From assembly GCF_036416795.1 (NCBI RefSeq), contig NZ_CP143867.1, positions 992,001 through 1,056,000 of the forward strand: a stretch of DNA of 64,000 nt. Reading direction: 5' to 3'. Shown one piece after another: positions 1-7,950 of the stretch; position 1 is the stretch's first letter; each line of letters starts with the position of its first letter. This DNA is from Bacteroides sp. MSB163. Lineage in GTDB: Bacteria; Bacteroidota; Bacteroidia; Bacteroidales; Bacteroidaceae. The notes below the pieces were generated by a model. That model was not told the DNA's origin. It searched no databases and was given only the letters and a program-made list of their open reading frames with translations. The position numbers and the translations under genes are program-made.

Positions 1-1187
1 ATCTTCAATAGTTCATCTCCAGATACTCCATCTACATCTGCCGACAATAAAGTCTGAAAGCCTCGCTCTGCATACAAAGTTGCAGGTACCAAAGTACTAC
101 CTTCCAAATTTCGATATACAAGCAACTCTTGGTTTTCAGCAAAAGCAGAATAATACCCTTTCGAAGATATAGCACAAGGATTAAAATCCGGATACGAAAA
201 AAGTCCATCATCTTCTGTCCCTGACTCAAACTTTACCTTATTTACTACTAAATCGGTATCCTGATTAAAATATCTCGTTAATATAGCTTTTTGTTTTTCC
301 CATCCATTCATATTATTATCATATCCATAGTAAAACAACAAAGGATTTAAATTATCGCAATCGATTCTTGTCAACAAAGACACATTACTAGTTTTATAAA
401 CAAATGAATAGGTATGAAGCAATTCTGTTCCGTGATAACACTTGATATTATCAAGTAAATGGGATAACTTTACTTCTGTCCCTCCTTCAAAACCACCCAA
501 CACGTCCACACGGTCTTTATAAGTAAATGTAATATTAGCCAATGGCGTATCAGAAGAGGTATGGGCTCCATATTCTATATTTAGAATACGATATCTGTTA
601 TTTTGATAAGCATAAGAAAAGGATACCATATTCCCCAAAACATCTGTACTTTTAGATATTGGGTAAACGAGGCAGTCACTCGCATTAGTTTGTGAACCAA
701 ACACAGCTACCGTGCCATTCGGATATAATACCATAAAATAACTAAACGTTCCGGATGCCGTTTTCTGCGCTTTCACTCGAATATTCCCTTGTTCTGTCTC
801 AAAAACATTCACAACAGTTGTTGGTAACAGACGAACTCCATCAAGCATTAATGCATCATCACCATTCACTTCAACCGGTGCTGTTTTACCGTCATAGTAC
901 ATAGAACGTGGTACTCGAATTATAGATGATAGACCGCCAATAGACCAACCATAACCAACTATGTCATTTCCACCTTGACTATTATAAGTAATGGAAACAG
1001 AAGGTGTAATGCCACTACGTACCGGAACACACGAAATAGGAACATTGTAAACAAGTCCTCCCGATGGCGTAACTTGTGAATTTATTGGTATAACACCAAC
1101 ATCTTTACTTGTATTTACAGATATTGAGGTAGGGATATGCGTATGAGAACCACTCGCAAAACCTCTTACTAAATCTTGTTGAGACAT
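1..1187 (-). CDS. SpvB/Rhs-type secreted protein, N-terminal part (runs off window)
   Basis: The minus strand is open from an ATG at 1187 to the window edge, about 395 codons without a stop. The N-terminal part holds motifs of the SpvB/TcaC toxin N-terminal family: a GSHTHIPTSISVNTSKDVG stretch, then PSGGLVYNVPI, SITYNSQGGND and VGYGWSIGG. Near the edge DVDGVSGDELL resembles an FG-GAP/VCBS beta-propeller blade. Proteins of this family usually continue into Rhs/YD repeats and a variable C-terminal domain, which would lie outside the window. The ATG at 1187 is only the first start in this frame. No signal peptide follows it, and the segment upstream in another frame (1198-1398) does encode one, so the real gene probably starts at 1398 and is frameshifted. 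Family assignment is fairly sure; activity and target are unknown. Confidence 0.72.
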   Translation of the reverse strand, partial: MSQQDLVRGFASGSHTHIPTSISVNTSKDVGVIPINSQVTPSGGLVYNVPISCVPVRSGITPSVSITYNSQGGNDIVGYGWSIGGLSSIIRVPRSMYYDGKTAPVEVNGDDALMLDGVRLLPTTVVNVFETEQGNIRVKAQKTASGTFSYFMVLYPNGTVAVFGSQTNASDCLVYPISKSTDVLGNMVSFSYAYQNNRYRILNIEYGAHTSSDTPLANITFTYKDRVDVLGGFEGGTEVKLSHLLDNIKCYHGTELLHTYSFVYKTSNVSLLTRIDCDNLNPLLFYYGYDNNMNGWEKQKAILTRYFNQDTDLVVNKVKFESGTEDDGLFSYPDFNPCAISSKGYYSAFAENQELLVYRNLEGSTLVPATLYAERGFQTLLSADVDGVSGDELLK

Positions 1188-1197
1188 AGGATTTTGG

Positions 1198-1398
1198 TTA
1201 ACAATAGTCTCTTTTGCTCCTGCACTCTAGCTTTTTTATATAAATGGAATCACCAGTAGAAATTGTGTCAGTAGGTACTGTCCGATGTTTTTTTATGGAT
1301 GAAATAAAATCAAAAGATTGTTGTCCCATAGATGGGAATGTCACTATAAAAGTAAATGTCACGGCTAAAAGAATAAGCCATAAGTGATGTGTTTTCAT
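1198..1398 (-). pseudogene. Signal-peptide N-terminus of the SpvB/Rhs-type protein, out of frame
   Basis: This 66-codon frame starts with a clear signal peptide (MKTHHLWLILLAVTFTF, cleavage likely after SMGQ) and ends at a stop just before the open frame of the SpvB-like protein. Removing one A from the AAAA run at 1212-1215 (minus strand) joins the frames and gives a continuous SKETIVNQNPMSQQDL sequence. The simplest reading is a +1 frameshift that detaches the export signal from the body. A sequencing error, or programmed or phase-variable shifting at the short A run, cannot be excluded. A separate 66-residue secreted peptide is the less likely alternative. Confidence 0.6.
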
Positions 1399-1429
1399 AA
1401 TAAATAATTAGTTTACAAACAGTATAACC

Positions 1430-1864
1430 CTATTCTTTAATAATTTTCCATATAGATTGCCTTGAACCAAAGACCAACTTCAGCAAATATGTACCCGACA
1501 CAAAGCTATCAAGCTGAAGGATAGTTCGTATAGAAGTCACATCCTGTCTTAACAATAGTCGACCTTGCAAATCGTACAGGAAAACCTCGCCGTAACCCGG
1601 CTCAAAGAGTTCACTTAACAGAACAGTCAACTCCGTTTGCATTGGATTAGGAAAGAGCTTAATTGCTTTCTGTTCCAACAGTCCTTCCGACAAAACAACA
1701 TTTACCTCGTTTTTTTGAAGAACAAAAGAACGCGTAGCTACTTGCATTCGAGTAACCCTGTTACCGGCAGCATCATACAAATACGAAAAAGATTGTGAGA
1801 AAATGGAAGTGGCCAATCCTAAGTTGATTAAGAGCAAAATAAATTTCAATTTCATGTTTTTCAT
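1430..1864 (-). CDS. Small secreted protein with YD motif and type IX secretion sorting domain
   Basis: 144 residues. A signal peptide (about residues 1-23, ending SIFSQ) is followed by one Rhs/YD-like motif, YLYDAAGNRVTR, and then by a C-terminal domain of about 75 residues typical of type IX secretion type A sorting signals: KLFPNPMQTELTV, an aromatic/Gly strand GEVFLYDLQGRLL, and a final SGTYLLKLVFGSRQSIWKIIKE-type strand. It lies 31 bases upstream of the SpvB/Rhs-type gene on the same strand, so the two probably form one transcript. It looks like a sorting domain with almost no passenger. A role as partner or remnant of the larger protein is an inference. No type IX secretion machinery gene is seen in this window. 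Confidence 0.7.
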   Translation of the reverse strand: MKNMKLKFILLLINLGLATSIFSQSFSYLYDAAGNRVTRMQVATRSFVLQKNEVNVVLSEGLLEQKAIKLFPNPMQTELTVLLSELFEPGYGEVFLYDLQGRLLLRQDVTSIRTILQLDSFVSGTYLLKLVFGSRQSIWKIIKE

Positions 1865-2083
1865 AATTTAATTACGCAATAAAGATAGACACTCTTTTTT
1901 TAGAAAAAAGCTATCAGCATTATGTATTTAGAGGCAATACAATTTTTACTCCTTTTTCTACAGTTTTTACTCTAAATAAAAAGTTTATAGACAACAACCA
2001 GGAATTTCTCATGCAGTTTTTTCCTCCATGACTTCGCTAAATCAAATAAAAAATGCAAAGTCTTCCATCTTTTAACCCCACCA

Positions 2084-2208
2084 TACTCCAACCGTACCCG
2101 AACCGTACTTGCTCCGTACCTTCTTCGGTCAGAAGTACCTCTATACGGAGAAACTACGGAGTTGGTACGGAGCAAGTACGGCTCAGGTACGGTACAAGTA
2201 CAGTCCGA
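2084..2208. repeat. 11-bp-period repeat array arranged as an inverted pair
   Basis: The right half (2143-2208) is six head-to-tail 11-base units: ATACGGAGAAA, CTACGGAGTTG, GTACGGAGCAA, GTACGGCTCAG, GTACGGTACAA, GTACAGTCCGA. The left half carries the same motif in reverse complement (CCGTA at 2092, 2103 and 2114, again 11 bases apart). The core arms CCGTACTTGCTCCGTACC (2103-2120) and its exact reverse complement (2164-2181) could form a hairpin with a 43-base loop, and weaker pairing extends to 2084 and 2200. No credible coding frame is present. With the flanks it fills the gap between the Rhs-type locus and mraZ. From 1865 to 2083 I see only AT-rich sequence. Confidence 0.85.
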
Positions 2209-2268
2209 ATAGAAAACTAACAAGGTTTTTGCCCCTCAATTCCCCACGAATAAAGCCTTTCGGCACCA

Positions 2269-2299
2269 TGTTCATTATCAACGAAATAAACAATGAACA
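2269..2299. promoter_or_regulatory. Inverted repeat upstream of mraZ
   Basis: TGTTCATT at 2269-2276 is matched by AATGAACA at 2292-2299, a perfect 8-base inverted repeat with a 15-base spacer. It lies about 45 bases upstream of the MraZ-type boxes. It could be a protein-binding site or a weak hairpin; no family can be named. Confidence 0.4.
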
Positions 2300-2340
2300 G
2301 GGTGTTGAAAACTTCTCTGAAAGTTTTTAGTTAAAACTTG

Positions 2341-2370
2341 TGGGGGATTGTGGGGAAATGTGTACTTTTA
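2341..2370 (+). promoter_or_regulatory. MraZ operator boxes and -7 promoter element
   Basis: Two direct repeats, TGGGGGATTG (2341-2350) and TGGGGAAATG (2351-2360), sit exactly 10 bases apart. MraZ proteins are known to bind tandem TGGG(A/G)-type boxes with about this spacing upstream of their own gene. Just downstream, TACTTTTA (2363-2370) is close to the Bacteroides -7 consensus TAnnTTTG, so bound MraZ would cover the -33 region. This fits autorepression of the division cluster. Confidence 0.7.
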
Positions 2371-2396
2371 CCGTCGCTTATTATAATAAGGTAGCA

Positions 2397-2876
2397 ATGA
2401 TACGTTTTTTGGGCAATATAGAAGCGAAGACCGACGCAAAGGGACGTGTATTTATCCCCGCCGGCTTTCGGAGGCAACTGCAATCCGCTTCCGAAGAAAG
2501 GCTAGTGCTGCGCAAAGACGTATTCCAAGATTGCCTGGTACTCTATCCAGAAAGCGTTTGGTTCAAGACGCAAAACCAATTAAGGAGGCGATTGAACAAA
2601 TGGAACGCAAAACACCAAGACATTTTCCGGCAATTTGTGAGCGATGCGGAAATCATGATTCCCGACGGGAACGGACGCATCCTTCTGCCCAAACGTTACC
2701 TGCAAATGGCCGGCATACAGAGCGATGTACGTTTTATTGGTATGGATAATACAATAGAGATCTGGGCAAAAGAGAAAACCGAACAGCCATTCGTCAGTCC
2801 GGAAGAGTTCAGCGAAGCATTGCAGGACATTCTGGGAGATGAGGATGATTGGGAGGAAGAGGAAGAGAATGATTAA
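2397..2876 (+). CDS. mraZ: MraZ, transcriptional regulator of the division cluster
   Basis: 159 residues from the ATG at 2397. An upstream GTG at 2340 would add 19 residues, but it lies before the MraZ boxes and the -7 element, so it is not used here. Two AbrB/SpoVT-like swapped-hairpin halves are visible: DAKGRVFIPAGFRRQL near the N-terminus and DGNGRILLPKRYLQ in the middle, with an acidic C-terminal tail. MraZ forms a ring that binds TGGG-type direct repeats and usually represses the dcw operon, and such repeats lie directly upstream. First gene of the cluster; rsmH follows at once. Confidence 0.95.
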   Translation: MIRFLGNIEAKTDAKGRVFIPAGFRRQLQSASEERLVLRKDVFQDCLVLYPESVWFKTQNQLRRRLNKWNAKHQDIFRQFVSDAEIMIPDGNGRILLPKRYLQMAGIQSDVRFIGMDNTIEIWAKEKTEQPFVSPEEFSEALQDILGDEDDWEEEEEND

Positions 2877-2899
2877 CGTTTAGTGATGAGTGATTAGTG

Positions 2900-3811
2900 A
2901 TGAATGAAGAATTGACATATCATGTACCGGTGCTGTTGATGCCGAGTGTGGACGGAATGAATATCCGCCCGGATGGGACGTATGTAGACGTCACTTTCGG
3001 CGGAGGAGGACATTCACGCGAAATACTGTCACGATTGGGAGACGGCGGACGGTTACTGGGATTTGACCAGGACGAAGATGCCGAACAGAATATCGTGGAT
3101 AATCCGCATTTCATTTTTGTACGCAGCAATTTCCGCTACCTGCATAACTTCCTACGCTACCATGATATAGAAGAAGTAGATGCGATACTTGCCGATCTAG
3201 GTGTGTCCTCACACCACTTCGATGATAGCGAGCGGGGATTCTCATTCCGCTTTGACGGGGCACTGGATATGCGTATGAACAAACGTGCAGGAGACACTGC
3301 GGCGGACATTATCAATACTTATAATGAAGAGCGCTTGGCAGATATCTTCTATTTGTACGGTGAACTGAAAAACAGCCGCAAATTGGCATCCGTACTCGTA
3401 AAGGCACGCGCCGGACAAAAAGTAACAACTATCGGTGAGTTTCTGGAAATCATCAAGCCACTTTTCGGCCGGGAACGGGAGAAAAAAGAACTGGCAAAAG
3501 TCTTCCAGGCATTGCGTATCGAAGTAAATCAGGAAATGGAAGCGCTGAAAGAGATGTTGTATGCAGCAACCGAGGCGCTGAAACCAGGTGGAAGACTGGT
3601 AGTAATCACGTATCACTCGCTGGAAGACAGAATGGTGAAGAATATGATGAAAACCGGAAACGTAGAAGGCAAGATGGAAAAAGATTTCTTTGGAAATGTA
3701 CAGACACCTTTCCGGCTGGTGAACAATAAGGTGATTGTACCGGACGAAGCGGAGATAGAACGAAATCCGAGATCGCGAAGTGCAAAACTGAGAATAGCGG
3801 AGAAGAAGTGA
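2900..3811 (+). CDS. rsmH: 16S rRNA (cytosine-1402 N4)-methyltransferase RsmH
   Basis: 303 residues from ATG 2900; a GTG one codon upstream (2897) is in frame. The S-adenosylmethionine site DVTFGGGGHS lies near residue 30, followed by DLGVSSHHFDD and, near the C-terminus, TYHSLEDRMVK and NPRSRSAKLR, all typical of RsmH/MraW. The enzyme methylates C1402 in the ribosomal P-site region and is normally second in dcw clusters, as here. The 23-base spacer from mraZ is a GTGATGA-like 7-base-period repeat. Confidence 0.97.
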   Translation: MNEELTYHVPVLLMPSVDGMNIRPDGTYVDVTFGGGGHSREILSRLGDGGRLLGFDQDEDAEQNIVDNPHFIFVRSNFRYLHNFLRYHDIEEVDAILADLGVSSHHFDDSERGFSFRFDGALDMRMNKRAGDTAADIINTYNEERLADIFYLYGELKNSRKLASVLVKARAGQKVTTIGEFLEIIKPLFGREREKKELAKVFQALRIEVNQEMEALKEMLYAATEALKPGGRLVVITYHSLEDRMVKNMMKTGNVEGKMEKDFFGNVQTPFRLVNNKVIVPDEAEIERNPRSRSAKLRIAEKK

Positions 3812-3861
3812 TAAAGAGCAAGAGTGGTAAAATGATAAAGCGGTAGAGTGATAGAGCGATG
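3808..3861 (+). repeat. 8-bp-period repeat filling the rsmH-ftsL spacer
   Basis: From the rsmH stop to the next start codon the sequence can be cut into about seven 8-base units: GTGATAAA, GAGCAAGA, GTGGTAAA, ATGATAAA, GCGGTAGA, GTGATAGA, GCGATGAA. The last unit contains the ATG of the FtsL-like gene. The same style of short-period spacer recurs elsewhere in this cluster. Confidence 0.7.
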
Positions 3862-4236
3862 AAGGAAATGGAAGAAAAACAGGTAAATGAGAAAACAGAG
3901 AAAGCGGAAAAGGCGAAGAAAGCTAAAAATCGCACGTCTCTGAAGAACATCATTGGTGGTGATATTCTGGCAACGGATTTTTTCCGTCGTCAGACCAAAT
4001 TGCTTGTGCTGATAATGGTGCTGATACTGTTTTACATACACAACCGTTATGCTTGTCAGCAACAAATGATAGAGATTGATAAACTGAAAAAAGAACTGAT
4101 TGACATTAAATATGATGCCCTCACCCGTAGCTCGGAGTTGATGGAAAAAAGTCGCCAGTCACGCATTGAGGAATACATTGCAACCAAGGAGAGTGACTTA
4201 CAGACCTCAACCAATCCACCGTATTTGATTAAGTAA
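3859..4236 (+). CDS. ftsL: FtsL-like bitopic division protein
   Basis: 125 residues. A charged Lys/Glu-rich cytoplasmic segment (1-45) is followed by one membrane span (about 47-62, LLVLIMVLILFYI) and a periplasmic coiled-coil-like helix (QQQMIEIDKLKKELIDIKYDALTRSSEL split over about 68-97). Size, topology and position between rsmH and ftsI match FtsL, which with FtsB/DivIC and FtsQ activates the septal synthase FtsW-FtsI. Sequence conservation in this family is weak, so the call rests mainly on topology and place. It starts inside the repeat-like spacer. Confidence 0.85.
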   Translation: MKEMEEKQVNEKTEKAEKAKKAKNRTSLKNIIGGDILATDFFRRQTKLLVLIMVLILFYIHNRYACQQQMIEIDKLKKELIDIKYDALTRSSELMEKSRQSRIEEYIATKESDLQTSTNPPYLIK

Positions 4237-4265
4237 TCAGTAGAACCGTTAAACAGAAAACAGAC

Positions 4266-6392
4266 TTGGCAGTAAATAAGAAAAATATCATGACCCGCTA
4301 CTTCTTTGTAGTCCTCGTAATGGGGCTGCTGGGAATAGCTATTGTCGTAAAAGCCGCAATTATCATGTTTGCAGAGCGACAATACTGGCAGGATGTAGCC
4401 GACCGTTTCATAAAAGAGAACGTAACGGTAAAGCCTAATCGTGGTAATATTCTTTCATCCGACGGCAAACTAATGGCAAGTTCCTTGCCGGAATATCGCA
4501 TCTATATGGACTTTAAGGCAGGTGGTGTAACCAAAGATACCATGCTGGTGAATCATATGAACGAAATTTGCGAAGGACTGCATAAGATATTCCCCGATAA
4601 AAGTGCCGCTGAATTTAAGTCACACTTACAGAAAGGGCGTAAGAAGGGCAGCCGTAATTATCTGATTTATCCGAGACGCATTTCGTATATCCAGTATAAA
4701 GAAGCAAAACGTTTGCCTGTATTCAATCTGAACAAGTACAAAGGTGGCTTCCACGAGCAGGTTTATAATCAACGTAAGAAGCCATTCGGATCATTGGCAG
4801 CCCGTACATTGGGCGATCTTTATGCCGATACTGCACAAGGTGCAAAAAATGGTATCGAGTTGTCATTCGACACCTTATTGAAAGGTCGCGACGGCATCAC
4901 CCATCGCCAGAAGGTGATGAACAAGTACCTGAATATCGTAGATATAGCCCCCGTAGACGGTTGCGACATTATCTCAACCCTCGATGTAGGCATGCAGGAT
5001 ATCTGCGAGAAAGCATTGGTAGACAAGTTGAAGGAAATTAATGCCACTGTAGGTGTGGCAGTACTCATGGAAGTACAGACCGGCGAAGTGAAAGCCATCG
5101 TCAACATGATGAAAGCCAACGATGGCAACTATTACGAAATGCGCAACAATGCCATCAGTGACATGATGGAACCGGGCTCGACTTTCAAGACAGCTTCCAT
5201 CATGGTGGCTCTTGAAGATGGAAAGATCACACCGGAAACAGAAGTAGACACCGGAAATGGTATTATGATGATGTATGGCAGCAAAATGAGAGATCATAAC
5301 TGGCATCGCGGAGGATACGGGAAAATCAATGTAACACGTATTCTGGAAGTCTCATCCAATGTAGGTGTCTCCTATCTCATTGACAAACATTACAAAGATA
5401 ATCCGCAGAAATATGTGGATGGTTTAAAGCGCATGAGCATCGACCAACCGCTACATCTACAAATTTCCGGCGAAGGAAAGCCTAACATCAAGGGACCGAA
5501 GGAAAGATACTTCGCAAAAACAACCCTGCCCTGGATGAGTATCGGATACGAAACACAGGTTCCGCCACTCAATATCCTGACTTTCTATAATGCCATTGCC
5601 AACAATGGTGTAATGATACGACCCAAATTCGTAAAGGCTGCGGTAAAAGACGGTGAAGTTATAGAAGAATATCCTACGGAAGTGATTAACCCGAAGATAT
5701 GCTCTGACCGGACATTGACTCAGATACGTGATATTCTGGAAAAAGTGGTATCACAAGGATTAGCCAAACCAGCCGGAAGCAAACAATTTTCCGTAGCCGG
5801 CAAGACGGGTACAGCACAGGTATCACAAGGTACAGCAGGCTATAAAAACGGACGAGTGAATTATCTGGTAAGCTTTTGTGGCTATTTCCCGGCTGATGCT
5901 CCCAAGTATAGCTGTATCGTTTCCATACAGAAACCGGGACTTCCGGCATCAGGTGGTCTGATGGCAGGTAGTGTATTCGGAAAAATTGCAGAAAGAGTAT
6001 ATGCAAAGAATCTGCGGTTTGATATCCGCAGTGCAATAGACAGTACAAGCAATGTCATTCCTCCCGTAAAAGCCGGAGAAATGAATGAAGCCTTCCAGGT
6101 ATTGAATAGTTTGAAAGTACCGGTACAGAAACAGTTCACGTCCAAGAAAGGACAAGAGGCTTGGGGACATACACAAGCAGCTCCCAATGCAGTTATTCTG
6201 CAAGGTAAAGACGGGGCCAACCCGGATCTTGTCCCCAGTGTTATTGGAATGGGAGCGAAGGATGCTGTGTACCTATTGGAGAGTAAAGGTCTGAAAGTCA
6301 AACTAAACGGTATCGGAAAAGTGAGAAATCAATCGATACCGGGCGGCAACCGTGTGGTAAAAGGACAGACGGTGACGTTAGCACTTCATTAG
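4266..6392 (+). CDS. ftsI: Penicillin-binding protein FtsI with C-terminal PASTA domain
   Basis: 708 residues from a TTG at 4266; an ATG at 4290 is the alternative, and the TTG keeps the usual short basic stretch before the membrane span. N-terminal anchor about 10-33, then the dimerisation domain and the transpeptidase with STFK (catalytic Ser305, Lys308), S363-x-N365 and KTG at 513-515. A single PASTA domain (LVPSVIGMGAKDAVYLLE and onward, about 655-708) ends the protein. It cross-links septal peptidoglycan in complex with FtsW. It lies between ftsL and murE as in other Bacteroides. Confidence 0.96.
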   Translation: MAVNKKNIMTRYFFVVLVMGLLGIAIVVKAAIIMFAERQYWQDVADRFIKENVTVKPNRGNILSSDGKLMASSLPEYRIYMDFKAGGVTKDTMLVNHMNEICEGLHKIFPDKSAAEFKSHLQKGRKKGSRNYLIYPRRISYIQYKEAKRLPVFNLNKYKGGFHEQVYNQRKKPFGSLAARTLGDLYADTAQGAKNGIELSFDTLLKGRDGITHRQKVMNKYLNIVDIAPVDGCDIISTLDVGMQDICEKALVDKLKEINATVGVAVLMEVQTGEVKAIVNMMKANDGNYYEMRNNAISDMMEPGSTFKTASIMVALEDGKITPETEVDTGNGIMMMYGSKMRDHNWHRGGYGKINVTRILEVSSNVGVSYLIDKHYKDNPQKYVDGLKRMSIDQPLHLQISGEGKPNIKGPKERYFAKTTLPWMSIGYETQVPPLNILTFYNAIANNGVMIRPKFVKAAVKDGEVIEEYPTEVINPKICSDRTLTQIRDILEKVVSQGLAKPAGSKQFSVAGKTGTAQVSQGTAGYKNGRVNYLVSFCGYFPADAPKYSCIVSIQKPGLPASGGLMAGSVFGKIAERVYAKNLRFDIRSAIDSTSNVIPPVKAGEMNEAFQVLNSLKVPVQKQFTSKKGQEAWGHTQAAPNAVILQGKDGANPDLVPSVIGMGAKDAVYLLESKGLKVKLNGIGKVRNQSIPGGNRVVKGQTVTLALH

Positions 6393-6442
6393 AGGTGCGG
6401 ACGAAAGATTTACTAATTTAGAATATATATTATATATAAGGT

Positions 6443-7891
6443 ATGGTATTAAGTGAATTACTGAAAGCAATACAACCGATACAGATTATCGGAAGTACGG
6501 AGACGGAGATAACGGGGGTAAACATCGACTCCCGCCTGGTACAAGCCGGACATCTGTTTATGGCTATGCGCGGTACCCAAACTGACGGACATGTCTATAT
6601 TCCCGCGGCCATAGAGAAAGGCGCTGTCGCCGTGCTCTGCGAAGATGTACCCGAAGCTAAACAGGAGGGCATCACCTACATTCAGGTGAAAGACAGCGAA
6701 GACGCTGTAGGCAAAGTAGCCACTACATTCTACGACGATCCTACTTCCAAGATGGAACTGGTAGGTGTAACCGGAACGAATGGAAAGACGACCATCGCCA
6801 CCTTATTATATAATACATTCCGTTATTTCGGCTATAAGGTAGGACTGATTTCTACTGTTTGCAACTACATAGACGATCAACCCATACCCACTGAGCATAC
6901 GACCCCCGACCCCATCACTCTGAACCAGTTATTAGGACAGATGGCAGACTCCGGATGCAAGTATGTCTTCATGGAAGTGAGTTCGCACTCTATCGACCAG
7001 AAGCGTATCAGCGGGCTTCGTTTTGCAGGCGGTATTTTCACCAACCTGACGCGAGACCATCTGGACTATCACAAGACAGTGGAGAATTACCTCAAAGCTA
7101 AGAAGAAATTCTTCGACGATATGCCGAAGAATGCCTTCAGTCTGACCAACCTGGATGATAAGAACGGGCTTGTAATGACGCAAAACACGCGCTCGAAGGT
7201 ATACACCTACTCATTGCGCAGCCTCAGCGATTTCAAAGGCAAGATATTGGAGTCTCATTTCGAAGGTATGTTACTCGACTTCAATAACCACGAACTGGCC
7301 GTGCATTTCATCGGCCGTTTTAATGCTTCAAACCTGTTGGCGGTATTTGGTGCAGCTGTACTGCTCGGCAAAAAAGAGGAAGATGTATTGGTTGCCCTCA
7401 GCACTTTGCAGCCGGTAGCCGGACGCTTCGATGCAGTGCGTTCACCCAAAGGCATCACCGCCATTGTAGATTATGCACACACTCCGGACGCCCTCATCAA
7501 CGTATTGAACGCCATTCACGGAGTACTTGAAGGTAAAGGCAAGGTGATCACCGTAGTAGGCGCAGGCGGTAATCGCGATAAAGGCAAACGCCCCATCATG
7601 GCCAAGGAAGCAGCCAAAGCCAGCGATCGCGTCATCATTACCTCGGACAACCCGCGTTTTGAAGAGCCCCAGGATATCATCAACGATATGCTTGCCGGAT
7701 TAGACAAGGAGGACATGCAGAAAACCATCAGCATAGCCGACCGTCGCGAGGCCATCAAGACCGCTTGCCTACTGGCACAGCCGGGTGATGTAATTCTCGT
7801 AGCCGGAAAAGGCCATGAAAACTATCAGGAGATTAAGGGAGTGAAACATCATTTCGATGATAAAGAAGAATTAAAAGCGATAATGTTTTAG
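6443..7891 (+). CDS. murE: UDP-MurNAc-L-Ala-D-Glu:meso-diaminopimelate ligase MurE
   Basis: 482 residues. ATP site GVTGTNGKTT near residue 110, Mur-ligase central motif EVSSHSIDQKR, and DNPR at 402-405, the signature that selects meso-diaminopimelate rather than lysine. It adds the third residue of the peptidoglycan stem in the cytoplasm. ATG at 6443 is the first good start after ftsI, 50 bases downstream. The spacer to mraY again shows 8-base periodicity (GAGTAATA, GGGTGATA, GAGTGATA). Confidence 0.97.
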   Translation: MVLSELLKAIQPIQIIGSTETEITGVNIDSRLVQAGHLFMAMRGTQTDGHVYIPAAIEKGAVAVLCEDVPEAKQEGITYIQVKDSEDAVGKVATTFYDDPTSKMELVGVTGTNGKTTIATLLYNTFRYFGYKVGLISTVCNYIDDQPIPTEHTTPDPITLNQLLGQMADSGCKYVFMEVSSHSIDQKRISGLRFAGGIFTNLTRDHLDYHKTVENYLKAKKKFFDDMPKNAFSLTNLDDKNGLVMTQNTRSKVYTYSLRSLSDFKGKILESHFEGMLLDFNNHELAVHFIGRFNASNLLAVFGAAVLLGKKEEDVLVALSTLQPVAGRFDAVRSPKGITAIVDYAHTPDALINVLNAIHGVLEGKGKVITVVGAGGNRDKGKRPIMAKEAAKASDRVIITSDNPRFEEPQDIINDMLAGLDKEDMQKTISIADRREAIKTACLLAQPGDVILVAGKGHENYQEIKGVKHHFDDKEELKAIMF

Positions 7892-7950
7892 AGTAATAGG
7901 GTGATAGAGTGATATTACTTTACCACCTTATCACAGCAAATAGTCAAATT

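Noticed and set aside
32..229. 65-codon minus-strand frame at the window edge
   Set aside because: It overlaps, in another frame, the open SpvB-like reading frame that shows real family motifs.
2109..2330. 73-codon plus-strand frame upstream of mraZ
   Set aside because: It lies inside the 11-bp repeat array, its residues follow the repeat, and it has no similarity to a protein family known to me.
2340..2396. GTG start that would extend MraZ by 19 residues
   Set aside because: It overlaps the MraZ boxes and the -7 element, so it would not be transcribed from the predicted promoter; the ATG at 2397 gives the usual N-terminus.
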